Of a DNA stretch of 64,000 bases, positions 9,501 to 17,133 are shown in pieces; position 1 is the first letter of the stretch; each line of letters opens with the position of its first letter. A model generated the notes under the pieces. That model was not told the DNA's origin. It saw nothing but the letters and a program-made list of their open reading frames with translations, and searched no databases. Both the position numbers and the translations under genes were made by a program. Source of the stretch: Pseudoalteromonas rubra. GTDB taxonomy: Bacteria; Pseudomonadota; Gammaproteobacteria; Enterobacterales; Alteromonadaceae. The stretch spans positions 29,359-93,358 of the forward strand of contig NZ_JXYA01000022.1 of assembly GCF_000967655.1 (NCBI RefSeq), given 5' to 3'.

Positions 9501-9637
9501 TGGGCATTAGTGTCGTCCTGGGCTTAGCCATTGCGACATTGCTGACCTTGTTAGTTGTCCCGGCACTGATTAGCTTAAAAAGCTGGGATAAACAAGAAGA
9601 GCTAACGGTCGACCTGCCATCCAGTAAGCCGGCTTAG
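6581..9637 (+). CDS. RND multidrug/product efflux permease
   Basis: Resistance-nodulation-division inner-membrane permease, 1018 residues, the usual length for the HAE1-like family, with twelve expected membrane segments and two large periplasmic loops. It drives proton-coupled export through an adaptor and an outer-membrane channel; no channel gene is nearby. TM4 reads GMVVDGAVVVLDS: the first Asp of the AcrB Asp407-Asp408 pair is kept and the second is Gly. The TM10 region reads GLTVNNSILLLDF, with Asn where AcrB has Lys940. This relay pattern is seen in RND groups outside the AcrB type. With the short adaptor gene it probably exports the operon's product or protects the cell from it. The ATG at 6581 has only a weak ribosome-binding site. 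Confidence 0.9.
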   Translation: MRNNNNHSKLYICLTVALVIIGSMLIFKLPVSLYPSVNKPSIQLTFYYHQEVQSFYRNWGVKIEDSLKAIEGVDEVEGKYQQGSTKFIVSFDWNISPEQAKRDVAAIGASYQAQLPKNLPPLKLGFYDPGSENYVAIKSDIYGAGELSELLARTLEPQLKEIESVSRTLISQKYEKVVSVKLDPYAMLEHNVDLDDIMNTLHRNEFDKRIGTLETRHEGDMSIHFRSGVTNLERLRNLRVHAKPGVTLRLADLADVSINQKENARFFQYNEDDVVVIAIWPDPDANQYKVATEFQRLVAKETHSLGHVFVLNDPKKFIDDAIVNILIALLVGMLSAAIVVLMVYRKFSTVMLISISMPIALATSIISMSVAGVGINILSLGAMSISIGMVVDGAVVVLDSIQVKCQNRTVTHRLVFGAVRDVRSSLITSTLTSVFVFFPLAFTSPMTAAILNDLALVIVAVLISSFFISAYFLPSLYLLVFGGKVIHAKSAAQPKNIEKASGFDSLVRWLFSNNWKRVSIIAAVALYVGFVLVELPPKLKAEIIAQPKAEIIDVGVSFAKQGLGSDEKVKILAPIRQKIQDDFKDSVKYVYSDIRANSAYLSVHLKSYKDFDQVFSALPKSLADVKEETSYSPWITSALKIKDHPSFSILFTHENEEVNRQLLASAYQFIKTDERVYKSKAAPKASKISNQELIVREDFLNQLLVEHDYSQSVDSLTRFVNYTASPQEVFQVKTDEGYFPLELKISNHKYSTQDIEQTPLHFAGHNLFLQDLIKFEEVASWREFYSRNSKPLFRLQVWMAVNDQQINADLMADLKAHLLKAYSEESLPIVVKDMQQEVRQGVASIKNALFLSVAIVFLVALYQFRTLTNALIICSVIVLGLSGAFHALYIFNSTLSLNSMLGMLILVGLTVNNSILLLDFFLREKLAGKTVMDALCEALKRRMRSLIVTNLTTVVAMVPLAIGFGAGQDILKPLGISVVLGLAIATLLTLLVVPALISLKSWDKQEELTVDLPSSKPA

Positions 9638-9648
9638 TATGGCTTCTA

Positions 9649-9684
9649 AGCGCCTTCAATTGGCTTAGACTGATTGAAGGCGCT
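9649..9684 (+). terminator. Intrinsic terminator after RND gene
   Basis: Twelve-base perfect inverted repeat AGCGCCTTCAAT / ATTGAAGGCGCT with a 12-base loop, 12 bases after the RND stop and followed by a T-rich stretch. It closes the operon that starts before base 1. Confidence 0.85.
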
Positions 9685-9831
9685 TTGGTTTTGGCTATAT
9701 GACCGACTCGGCCTTAGGAGATTGTTACGATAAGATAAATTTCTGCGTAATCAAAAAACTAAAAAAGCGAGTTAGTTTTGCCTGCGCGTTTTTGATAAGC
9801 AAAGTATGACCTGAGAGTAGTCAATTACAAG

Positions 9832-10296
9832 CTAATTCACACTACGATACTTTTTCAACTTTTTATACAGAGCTTCAGATTCACACCATGCTGACTCGTT
9901 TGACTCCCTACGCTTTTGTATGAACAAGTGAAATTTATCAAAGCTTGATATGATTGTTTTACCACCTACTTTACTTATTGTCTTAAAATCATAGGCTGTC
10001 AGATTAATTCCTAACGAAAGCCGTTCGAAGCGGTTCAAAATCAAAACAACCTCTTGCAATCTTTCAGCATCAACAAAAATCTCACTGACAGTTTCTTCTG
10101 ATAAAACACCTGGATAGCTTTTACTCAACTTCAATATGTCGGGGAATACACTATCTGAGAATGACTCGTAATAACTTAAAGTATTCTTAATACGCTCTCG
10201 CCTAGTATTGGAAAAATAAACGTAAGCGCCGAACATAAAAGACAAAGCAGTAATTACTGAGGACGCTACTTTGCTATAAGTGACAACGTCTTCCAT
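9832..10296 (-). CDS. Hypothetical single-span membrane protein, DUF4760-like
   Basis: Protein of 154 residues. One N-terminal membrane segment (roughly residues 10-28, ending GAYVYF) is followed by NTRRERIKNTL and a helical cytoplasmic region. The layout (membrane anchor, then a region with a LNRFERLSLGIN-like motif) recalls DUF4760-type proteins, several of which are found in accessory regions, but the match is by eye only. The gene is AT-rich relative to its neighbours and stands alone between two convergent or unrelated units, which suggests acquisition. No enzymatic residues can be recognised. Function unknown. Confidence 0.6.
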   Translation of the reverse strand: MEDVVTYSKVASSVITALSFMFGAYVYFSNTRRERIKNTLSYYESFSDSVFPDILKLSKSYPGVLSEETVSEIFVDAERLQEVVLILNRFERLSLGINLTAYDFKTISKVGGKTIISSFDKFHLFIQKRRESNESAWCESEALYKKLKKYRSVN

Positions 10297-10475
10297 CTTA
10301 CCCCCACGATATTATGCAAATTCAAACTACCAACGAAAACTACGCTTTTCTGAGGTGGTGATGAAAGTGCGTATTTTCATCGCTAAAGTTAAACACTAAC
10401 TTGTGACAGTTATTTTTTCAGCTGATTTATTTTTAAACTTGGATAGCTTGATCCTCATAACTATTTAATGAATTC

Positions 10476-10497
10476 AGCTCCTTTATCTAAAGGAGCT
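10476..10497 (-). terminator. Hairpin after the FG-GAP gene
   Basis: Ten-base perfect palindrome AGCTCCTTTA / TAAAGGAGCT with a 2-base centre, 12 bases past the stop of the minus-strand FG-GAP gene. No strong U-run follows, so termination is likely but not certain. Confidence 0.5.
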
Positions 10498-10508
10498 TAC
10501 AAATGGCA

Positions 10509-11798
10509 CTACCGCGAAGACTTCATTTTCCCTTTCTCCGCAAAAGAAATACGGTTTTCAATATGAAACGCACCGTACTGATTTAGATCTTGCACATAGA
10601 CCGCACCGGACTCTTTGCCGTTGGCGTCATGATGCGGGGTGGCTATCACGGCCTTGCCGCCGGAGAGGCCGACATTCCAGCCGAACTGGTCGCCTGCCTG
10701 CGCATTTTTCGCGGCCACTTTGGATGAGTAGTGCCAACCATTGGCATGTTTTTTATAGACATATAACGCACCGGTGTCTTTGCCTTGTGCATCATGATTC
10801 ATGGCGCTGATGATCGCGGTATCGCCGCTCAGTGCCACACCGCGGCCAAAGCGGTCATCGGCTGCGCCATCCGGTGATGTGAGCTTTTGAGACTGCGTCC
10901 AGCGCGTGCCTGTTCGCTCAAAAATATAAGCAGAGCCTGCATCCACGCCCAGGCCCTCTACATCATCCCGCCTCGCAGAGATGAGTGCCGTGTCTCCGGA
11001 AATTGCGACCCTGACGCCAAAGATATCGGTGTCTCCACCATCGGCGGCCATCAGCTTGGCTTGCTGCTGCCATTGATTCTCCTCGAGCACATACACGTAC
11101 ACGGCACCGGCGTTTTCTGCGGTTTTATCATGTAAGTCAGCGCCAACTGCAATGGTGTTACCATCTATCGCGACGTCGATACCAAATAAGTCGCCCGCAG
11201 CGCCATCGCTGGCCATGATTTTGCTGTGGTAGCGCCAGCTATCCCCGGTGCGCTGAAAAATATAGGCCGCGCCTGCGTCATTCGCTTTTGTATCGTTGCG
11301 TGGTGCGCCAATGACCAGTGTCGTGTCTGTCAATGCCAGGCTCTGGCCAAAGGCATCACCGGGTTTGGCATCGGGCGCGGTCACTATCTGAGCCTGTGTC
11401 CATGCACCAGCATTGCGCTCAAAGGCCACCACCGCGCCGGCGTCTTTACCTTTGTCATCGCGCCTCATACCACCGAGCATGGCAATATTGTTATTCAGGA
11501 CCACCTTGCCACCGAGCGTGTCATCGGCAGACAGTGGCTTTGCAACCAGCTTAGCTTGTTGCTGCCAGCCTTTATCACCGAGCACATACACATACCCGAC
11601 ACCGCCGTCTTTGATGTCATTTACATCGGCCTGATGTGCGCCCACCAGCACGGTATTACCATCAATTGCCGCGCCGTAGCCAAAATAATCTTGCGCCCTG
11701 CCATCATTGGCCAGCAACCTGTCTTGGGCAAAGCAGTGGCCTGCAAGTGCCGTCAGTATGGCGCAGGCGCTCAGCCTTATCATTAGTCTTAATGTCAC
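10509..11798 (-). CDS. Secreted FG-GAP repeat (beta-propeller) protein
   Basis: Exported protein of 429 residues with a Sec signal (about residues 1-24, ending GHCFA). Seven repeats follow, each with a core such as DYFGYGAAIDGNT, DAFGQSLALT or DLFGIDVAIDGN and then a GAVYVY-type strand. These are FG-GAP/integrin-alpha-type repeats, and seven would make one closed seven-blade propeller. Such proteins usually bind calcium and mediate adhesion or protein contact at the surface. The start is GTG with AGGA 6 bases upstream; an internal ATG five residues on lacks a site. It is divergent from an RTX-repeat protein 212 bases away, so the two may share a control region. GC is higher here than in the 1-10 kb block. 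Confidence 0.85.
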   Translation of the reverse strand: MTLRLMIRLSACAILTALAGHCFAQDRLLANDGRAQDYFGYGAAIDGNTVLVGAHQADVNDIKDGGVGYVYVLGDKGWQQQAKLVAKPLSADDTLGGKVVLNNNIAMLGGMRRDDKGKDAGAVVAFERNAGAWTQAQIVTAPDAKPGDAFGQSLALTDTTLVIGAPRNDTKANDAGAAYIFQRTGDSWRYHSKIMASDGAAGDLFGIDVAIDGNTIAVGADLHDKTAENAGAVYVYVLEENQWQQQAKLMAADGGDTDIFGVRVAISGDTALISARRDDVEGLGVDAGSAYIFERTGTRWTQSQKLTSPDGAADDRFGRGVALSGDTAIISAMNHDAQGKDTGALYVYKKHANGWHYSSKVAAKNAQAGDQFGWNVGLSGGKAVIATPHHDANGKESGAVYVQDLNQYGAFHIENRISFAEKGKMKSSR

Positions 11799-12010
11799 GT
11801 TCCTTCCTTTTCTTATGATTTATTCTTGCATAACTTGTCTGATTTTTGATTATTTTTCAATAGTCTGTACATGGCTCCCTGAGGCTTTTCCAAACGCCGA
11901 CATGCAGATCCATCCCCTTATACTGAGCCACCAGCTCCATATTGCGTGCAAATTTGTCCGCTACCCTAAGGCAGGAACAACCCAAAACTATAAAATCTAA
12001 GGATTTCACA

Positions 12011-13510
12011 ATGAATACCAAGTTAAATGCGCTCTGTCTGGCGGTTATCCTGGCGGCTTCGGGCCAGGCGATGGCGGCCTGTAGCGGCCTTGCCGGTGGT
12101 GCCTCGGCTTATCTGGACGGCGAGACACTGAAAGTTGCAGGTTCACGCCACAGCGAACAGTTCACGCTCAGTAAATCGGGCGATACCCTGACTGTGACCC
12201 GCAAAGTGGGCAGCAGCAGTAGCTGTGAAACCTTTTTTATGAGCCAGATCAGTGCGCTTGAAGCACGCCTGGGCAATGGCGCCGATTCGTTCAATGCCAG
12301 CAGTATTTCGGTGTCGCAAACCTTGTACGGACAATATGGCAACGACACCCTGATCTCAGGCAATCAGAACGATCGTCTCTACGGTGGTCGGGGTAACGAT
12401 ACGCTTAAGGGCAACAGTGGTAACGACCAATTGTTTGGTGAAGACGGCAGCGACACGCTCTACGGCGGCTGGGGTAACGACCAGCTCAAGGGCGGCAATC
12501 ACCATGACAAACTGTTTGGCGATTACAACAACGACACCCTGTGGGGCGATGATGGTGGCGACTTGCTGATGGGTGGTCAGGGTTCGGATGTGCTTTACGG
12601 TGGCAACGACAATGACTACCTGGGTGGCGGCTGTCGCCTGGCCAATGCCAACAATGGCTATATTTATGAGCAAAGTAGCTGTAACAGCAATCGTGATGGC
12701 AGCGATAAACTCTACGGCGGCGCAGGCCATGATGTGCTCAGTGGCGACAAAGGCAACGACACTTTGTATGGCGAGGATGGCAACGACTATCTGACCGGCA
12801 ATGGTGGCCGTGAAGATCGCCTGCACGGGGGCAATGGTAATGATGCCTTGTTCGAAAATGGTGAAAGCAACCCCAACGGCCTGCGCTGGCACAAAGCCTG
12901 GGGGAACAATGGCGATGACATCCTCTTTACCAATAGCGAAAACTCCAATCAGGAAGGCGGTAAAGACAATGATGTGATCATCACTTCTTCTAGTGGCTTT
13001 GAGGCCAAAATTCACGGCGGAAAAAGTGCCGATTACATCTGGAGTGCCGACGCTGCGCCTCAGGGCACCTGTGGTAAAGGCAAAGATAAGGGCATGGTGT
13101 TCCTGAACAGCTGTGAAGGCACCACCTGGGTGAAAGACTATCAGGGCTTGCTGTCTAAGGTAGATAAAAGAAGCAACTTCAATAACCCCTATTATGACGC
13201 CGCCAATGCCGTAGTTGAAATGTCTGGTGAATATTCGGGCTACAACAATGGCTGGCGTAGTCTGGGTGTACGCCCAACGCCGTTATATGACATTGTATCC
13301 AGTGCTGTCTTTGGCCGCTGGCTGAGCGATCAGTCTACGCTGCCATACTCTTACTATGAGTGGCGGGTTGATTATAATGTCGGAAGCTCAGGCATTTATG
13401 GCACTTACTTTAACTGTATGGAAAACAATGTGGCCTATATGTGCCGCCACATTATTCAGCAAACTGAGACCTGCTATAACAGCAGTGGTGACTCCATTAG
13501 CTGTAGTTAA
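12011..13510 (+). CDS. Sec-exported RTX calcium-binding repeat protein
   Basis: Protein of 499 residues. ATG at 12011 has AAGGA about 7 bases upstream and is followed by a clear signal peptide (MNTKLNALCLAVILAASG, cut near QAMA-AC); the ORF itself could start at 11942 without support. Residues about 120-290 carry about thirteen nonapeptide RTX repeats (GGRGNDTLK, GEDGSDTLY, GDKGNDTLY and similar), which fold into calcium-stabilised parallel beta-rolls. A region of about 200 residues without repeats follows, rich in Tyr and Cys, ending CYNSSGDSISCS. Classical RTX proteins leave by a type I system and have no N-terminal signal and few Cys. Here the signal peptide and several Cys point to periplasmic folding with disulfides. 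Role unknown; surface or secreted adhesin/structural protein is possible. Confidence 0.83.
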   Translation: MNTKLNALCLAVILAASGQAMAACSGLAGGASAYLDGETLKVAGSRHSEQFTLSKSGDTLTVTRKVGSSSSCETFFMSQISALEARLGNGADSFNASSISVSQTLYGQYGNDTLISGNQNDRLYGGRGNDTLKGNSGNDQLFGEDGSDTLYGGWGNDQLKGGNHHDKLFGDYNNDTLWGDDGGDLLMGGQGSDVLYGGNDNDYLGGGCRLANANNGYIYEQSSCNSNRDGSDKLYGGAGHDVLSGDKGNDTLYGEDGNDYLTGNGGREDRLHGGNGNDALFENGESNPNGLRWHKAWGNNGDDILFTNSENSNQEGGKDNDVIITSSSGFEAKIHGGKSADYIWSADAAPQGTCGKGKDKGMVFLNSCEGTTWVKDYQGLLSKVDKRSNFNNPYYDAANAVVEMSGEYSGYNNGWRSLGVRPTPLYDIVSSAVFGRWLSDQSTLPYSYYEWRVDYNVGSSGIYGTYFNCMENNVAYMCRHIIQQTETCYNSSGDSISCS

Positions 13511-13634
13511 CTTCATATACTCAGCCTGACAGGGAGGTTGGGCATAAACAACGCAGCGCTCAGTCACTGGTGATCACCAGACATTTAGGGTACAAATAGA
13601 GTCATACTCTGACTTGCCAACACCGGGACGTGTT

Positions 13635-14009
13635 ATGACTTTCCTGCTTTACCTCGCCGCTGCACTACTCATTTTGGTCTCACTGGTTCATTCCTATCTG
13701 GGTGAGCGCTTTATCCTCATCCGGCTGTTTAAGCGCGATAACCTGCCACAGCTGTTTGGCAGCAGCGATTTTACCATTCGCACGCTGCGTTTTGCCTGGC
13801 ACCTGACTTCCATTGCCTGGCTGGGGTTTGCTGCACTTTTGCTGGCACTGGCATCACCCGAATTCACACCCGCTATGCTGTTGCAAATCATTGCGGCGAC
13901 ATTCGCGTTACACGCTTTACTGGCGCTGATTTTATCAAGAGGAAAGCACTGGTCGTGGTTATTGTTTGCTGTGGTGAGTGGGCTGCTGGTAATGACCGCA
14001 ATTCGTTAA
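13635..14009 (+). CDS. Small four-helix membrane protein
   Basis: Protein of about 124 residues with four hydrophobic segments (near residues 3-20, 48-65, 78-95 and 104-120) and a short polar loop with LGERFILIRLF after the first. ATG at 13635 is taken as the start; a TTG 21 bases earlier is in frame but no better supported. It resembles uncharacterised inner-membrane proteins common in gammaproteobacteria. There is no recognised catalytic motif. It stands alone, 125 bases after the RTX gene, on the same strand. Confidence 0.65.
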   Translation: MTFLLYLAAALLILVSLVHSYLGERFILIRLFKRDNLPQLFGSSDFTIRTLRFAWHLTSIAWLGFAALLLALASPEFTPAMLLQIIAATFALHALLALILSRGKHWSWLLFAVVSGLLVMTAIR

Positions 14010-14217
14010 TCCGTGCCATAAAAAGCACCTCTTGATGGTGCTCTACATATAGTACACGTACAACTGCCTAAAACGTACAGAATCACCTTCCAATACTATA
14101 GGATTAGTCAACAGTCTGAATAAACAATGACAACAAGCCATAAACAGGCTCAATGAACATGCGACTAAACTGGGGTGGCGGCCAAACTCCAAACCACAGC
14201 GCGGCACGTTAATCGTA

Positions 14218-15735
14218 TTGGGAAGTGGCGCAGGCTATCACATTAGTGAGTTGCTGCAGCACATTCATTATAGCGATGTGATAGTGATCGAACCGCATGC
14301 TGAGCAATGGGCGATGACCTGCATGCACAGTAACTTGTATGAAATAGAGCACCTCTGCCAACAACGTAATGGCACTTTCTCTGTACTAAATTGCAATGAA
14401 TTTGCACACTTTGAACAGGCTTTCCAGCAACTGATAAAACAACACGGTCCACAAATAGTGGCTGATGTCAGTGTATTTAGGCACTATTCACATCCGTTAT
14501 TTGATCAGATCCTGTCTGAGTTTAAAGCCTGGCGAAACAGTGCTCTGAGTATGTGGGGTTATGTAGAAGACGAATTGATGGGTCTGACGCATACCCAAAG
14601 CAATAGCCAGAAACACAGTATTGATAGTCATAGTAATGTGCTGGCAGCCTATAAAGACGTCCCGGTTGTGGTGGTTGGTAACGGTCCGTCACTCGATAAA
14701 GACATAGACTATTTGAAATCAGTGCGTGAGCGAGTGCTGATCGCATCCTGCGGTACGGCCTTAAACGCATTACTGCACAACGAGATAGTACCTGATCTGC
14801 AAATCGAGATGGAGCGCACGCCAGCCACGTTTTACCTCAAGCAGGCGCAACTGACCGATCCAAGGCTTAACAATGTTGTCTTGGTCGGTTTAAACACCCT
14901 CTACCCAACCTTTGTTGATCAGTTTGCCTATCGTCTGCTGTTTGCCAAAGGTAACGATCTGGGTGCCTCTGTGCTTGCTACCAGGGATCCGGCGTTGCAG
15001 CCTTTATTTCATTGCAACCCCACAGTAACCAATATGGCCACATCCGCCTTGTGTCGACTCGGTTTTCATCATTTGATCTTGCTCGGCTGTGATTATGGCT
15101 ATGAAACACCGCAACAACATCACAGCCAGCACTCAGGTTACTTTAACCCCGACAGCGCGCTGTCTCTGGCCAGTTTTGCTGCTGAGTTTAGTGTTCGCGG
15201 CAATTTCTGTGATTCGGTCTACACCTCAAGAATTTACAATGAGTCCAGATTAGCCCAGGAAGCGCTTATTCGCACTCAGCCGCAGCTGCGTGTAGATAAC
15301 GCCAGTCATGGCGCCTATATTCAGGGGGCGCAGAGTATCGCATTGCGAGACATCCCCCTCACTCAACAAAATTTGGACGCCCTCAGGGATACGCTGCATG
15401 CCTATGCCAGTGCTCACAAGCCAGGCTCTGTCGACGCGACGACTATGTTAAAAGCCGGCGCTGCGCTGCTCAAACACCTGCAACACACACTCAAGCATTC
15501 TCGTTCAATACCTGAGATACAAAGTGCCCTGACAGCAGTGCTTCAGCAATTAAGCAGTCACCCTGAGCTGGCGGTAAGCCATGTTGTACTCAGTGGCTCA
15601 ATCAAGTACCTGAATTGCCAAGTAGCAAGCCACATCAACCACTTACCAGCAGAAAAAAACCAGGCCTATTACACTGAATTGCAATCCTGCCTGGATGCAT
15701 TTTGTACAAGCGTTTTAACAAAATTGTCTCTGTGA
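14218..15735 (+). CDS. Orphan DUF115/Maf-type protein, start uncertain
   Basis: Belongs to the DUF115 (MptE-like, motility-associated glycosyltransferase) family: VPVVVVGNGPSLDKDIDYL, then SCGTALNALL, PDLQIEMERTP and LLGCDYGYE are its signature. Family members transfer nonulosonic or related sugars to flagellin and are usually 600 residues or more. This one is 505 from the TTG at 14218 and no flagellar or sugar genes lie nearby. The same frame is open and looks coding upstream to a TGA at 14128 (LNEHATKLGWRPNSKPQRG), yet has no ATG, GTG or TTG there. An ATG at 14127 is one base out of frame with it. A single inserted A after that ATG would explain the pattern. It may be a frameshifted gene or use a weak start. 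Confidence 0.72.
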   Translation: MGSGAGYHISELLQHIHYSDVIVIEPHAEQWAMTCMHSNLYEIEHLCQQRNGTFSVLNCNEFAHFEQAFQQLIKQHGPQIVADVSVFRHYSHPLFDQILSEFKAWRNSALSMWGYVEDELMGLTHTQSNSQKHSIDSHSNVLAAYKDVPVVVVGNGPSLDKDIDYLKSVRERVLIASCGTALNALLHNEIVPDLQIEMERTPATFYLKQAQLTDPRLNNVVLVGLNTLYPTFVDQFAYRLLFAKGNDLGASVLATRDPALQPLFHCNPTVTNMATSALCRLGFHHLILLGCDYGYETPQQHHSQHSGYFNPDSALSLASFAAEFSVRGNFCDSVYTSRIYNESRLAQEALIRTQPQLRVDNASHGAYIQGAQSIALRDIPLTQQNLDALRDTLHAYASAHKPGSVDATTMLKAGAALLKHLQHTLKHSRSIPEIQSALTAVLQQLSSHPELAVSHVVLSGSIKYLNCQVASHINHLPAEKNQAYYTELQSCLDAFCTSVLTKLSL

Positions 15736-15768
15736 CAATAACCTCCAAAGTAACCATAAGGATAGAAA

Positions 15769-16503
15769 ATGAAATTCAATATTATGACTGTGCTACCTGT
15801 TGCACTTGCTGCCACCACCGCAGGCAAATCTATCGCAAATACGGTAGATGCGATTATTGATGGTCAGCAGGCCCCTTATCACGAAACAGGGTTTGAGCAG
15901 CAAGCATTTGATGACACGCTGATGGCGAATGATTCATTCGCCGCCAACGACTCTTTTGGTGCAAACGACTCATTTGGCGCAAATGATTCTTTCGGCGGCA
16001 GCGATTCAGTTGGTGCGGGTGATTCATCTGGTGCAGGCACTCGCCCTGATGACTTTACGCCATTCCCAACCAACGACACAAACCCTATGAGTGGTGACTT
16101 TATCCACCTGGGTGTACTCTACATGGAGATCAAACGCGATCCATTGGGCGACTTCGAGGAGTACCTGCGAGTGTGTGTCAAATCAAGCAGACACATGATC
16201 ATCGGTGCTAACTCAGCATTCGATTCAAACCAATATTCGCGCAGATACATTATGAAAGGTCACTACGGCAAAGACACGCATGGTGAAAAGTTCCAGGCGT
16301 TAAGGCTGAACCTGAATGATTATCAGAGCAATAAACAAGAGCGGATCAGACTGTTAAAAACAGATGCCAGTGCAGGAGAGTACGAGTTTTACGGTACAAC
16401 CTCACTTAGAAAACAATATCAGGGTGAGATCCGCGCCTACTATAAAGGAGACAGCGCCTACTACAGTGAGTACTGTGCAGACTCCTTAGGTTACGACTAC
16501 TAA
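15769..16503 (+). CDS. Secreted protein with ANDSFG repeats, unknown function
   Basis: Not a family I recognise. The protein has 244 residues, with a likely Sec signal at 1-23 (MKFNIMTVLPVALAATTAG, cut near SIA), then about residues 53-88 with six 6-residue repeats of the pattern ANDSFG decaying to GSDSVG and AGDSSG. A Pro/Asn/Thr-rich linker follows, and then a charged, Tyr-rich globular C-terminal region of about 140 residues with two Cys (CVKSS and EYCAD) that could form a disulfide. A ribosome-binding site AAGGA lies 8 bases upstream, so translation from 15769 is well supported. It is just downstream of the DUF115 gene on the same strand. The acidic low-complexity repeat could bind metal ions or act as a spacer; that is speculation. 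Confidence 0.72.
   Translation: MKFNIMTVLPVALAATTAGKSIANTVDAIIDGQQAPYHETGFEQQAFDDTLMANDSFAANDSFGANDSFGANDSFGGSDSVGAGDSSGAGTRPDDFTPFPTNDTNPMSGDFIHLGVLYMEIKRDPLGDFEEYLRVCVKSSRHMIIGANSAFDSNQYSRRYIMKGHYGKDTHGEKFQALRLNLNDYQSNKQERIRLLKTDASAGEYEFYGTTSLRKQYQGEIRAYYKGDSAYYSEYCADSLGYDY
15925..16032 (+). repeat. Six 18-bp in-frame tandem repeats
   Basis: Six consecutive 18-base units each encode A-N-D-S-F-G or a variant. The first four are close to each other and the last two have drifted at both DNA and protein level. Third-position changes dominate in units 1-4, which suggests purifying selection on the peptide. Confidence 0.9.
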
Positions 16504-16525
16504 ATAGCTCTGTCGACCTTATCTC

Positions 16526-16549
16526 AGCCTGGGCAACCCTGCCCAGGCT
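16526..16549 (+). terminator. Hairpin after the ANDSFG-repeat gene
   Basis: Nine-base perfect stem AGCCTGGGC / GCCCAGGCT with a 6-base loop, 22 bases after the stop. It is GC-rich but the T-run is poor. Confidence 0.65.
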
Positions 16550-16619
16550 TGTTATCACCTTCAAGCCATTCGTCCTGTCATGTTTTCATCCCGGTTAAAC
16601 TATTCAACCCCTTTAAAAT

Positions 16620-16632
16620 GATATAATATAAC
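16620..16632 (+). promoter_or_regulatory. Putative Zur box upstream of the MerC-like gene
   Basis: GATATAATATAAC matches the gammaproteobacterial Zur core GTTATAATATAAC with one mismatch and lies about 72 bases before the MerC-like start. It contains a perfect TATAAT, so Zur binding would block the -10 element directly. Confidence 0.68.
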
Positions 16633-16704
16633 AAACCAAATGCGAGACTGATTGTTTGCTCACTCAGCGCAAGCACTTGCGTCAATAATCAAGGTAAAGA
16701 AACC

Positions 16705-17094
16705 ATGCGAAACCTGTCTGAAAGGCTGGACAAATATGCCATTGGCTTATCTGCAATGTGTGTTATGCATTGCTTGTTTGTACCTCTGTTGGTTGCTCTG
16801 CTTCCGGCATTTGGTGCGACCTTCCTGTCGGATGAGGCATTTCATCGCTGGCTACTTGTCGGTGTGCTGGTGACCAGCAGTAGCGCGTTATTTTTGGGGT
16901 GTAAAAAGCACAATCAGTGGCGCATTCTAGGCTACGGCACCGCAGGTATCGGCGTGTTATTCTTCGCTGCATTTTTTGCCCATGACTTAATGGCTGAGGA
17001 AGGGGAAAAGCTGTTGACCATTTTGGGCAGCGTGTTGCTGGTGATAAGCCACTATAAAAACTTTAACTTGTGCCAAACTGGGCGGTGCCACTAA
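16705..17094 (+). CDS. MerC-like small membrane protein
   Basis: Protein of 129 residues in the MerC domain family, four predicted membrane helices. The first helix carries the MCVMHCLFVP pair of Cys plus His typical of MerC, and further Cys occur at LGCKKH and NLCQTGRC near the C-terminus. MerC proteins of mercury operons take up Hg(II), but chromosomal homologues without a mer operon are common and may move other thiophilic ions. The start is supported by AAGGT about 8 bases upstream. The Zur-like box before it suggests induction under zinc shortage and hence a link to zinc; this is inference. No merR, merA or merT is nearby. Confidence 0.8.
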   Translation: MRNLSERLDKYAIGLSAMCVMHCLFVPLLVALLPAFGATFLSDEAFHRWLLVGVLVTSSSALFLGCKKHNQWRILGYGTAGIGVLFFAAFFAHDLMAEEGEKLLTILGSVLLVISHYKNFNLCQTGRCH

Positions 17095-17107
17095 CACCGT
17101 CTGCATA

Positions 17108-17133
17108 GCCGCACAGTGCACTCATTGTGCGGC
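17108..17133. terminator. Hairpin between the MerC-like and COG0523 genes
   Basis: Eight-base stem GCCGCACA / TGTGCGGC with a 10-base loop lies between the two convergent stops and overlaps the last codons of the COG0523 gene. It could serve both directions, but T-runs are weak. Confidence 0.5.

Noticed and set aside
12356..13015. 219-residue minus-strand ORF opposite the RTX gene
   Set aside because: It is the shadow of GGxGxDxL repeats read in reverse, giving low-complexity Val/Ile/Ala sequence, and has no ribosome-binding site.
16705..17094. Mercury-resistance operon
   Set aside because: Only a MerC-like gene is present; merR, merT, merP and merA are absent and the promoter has a Zur-like, not MerR-like, site.
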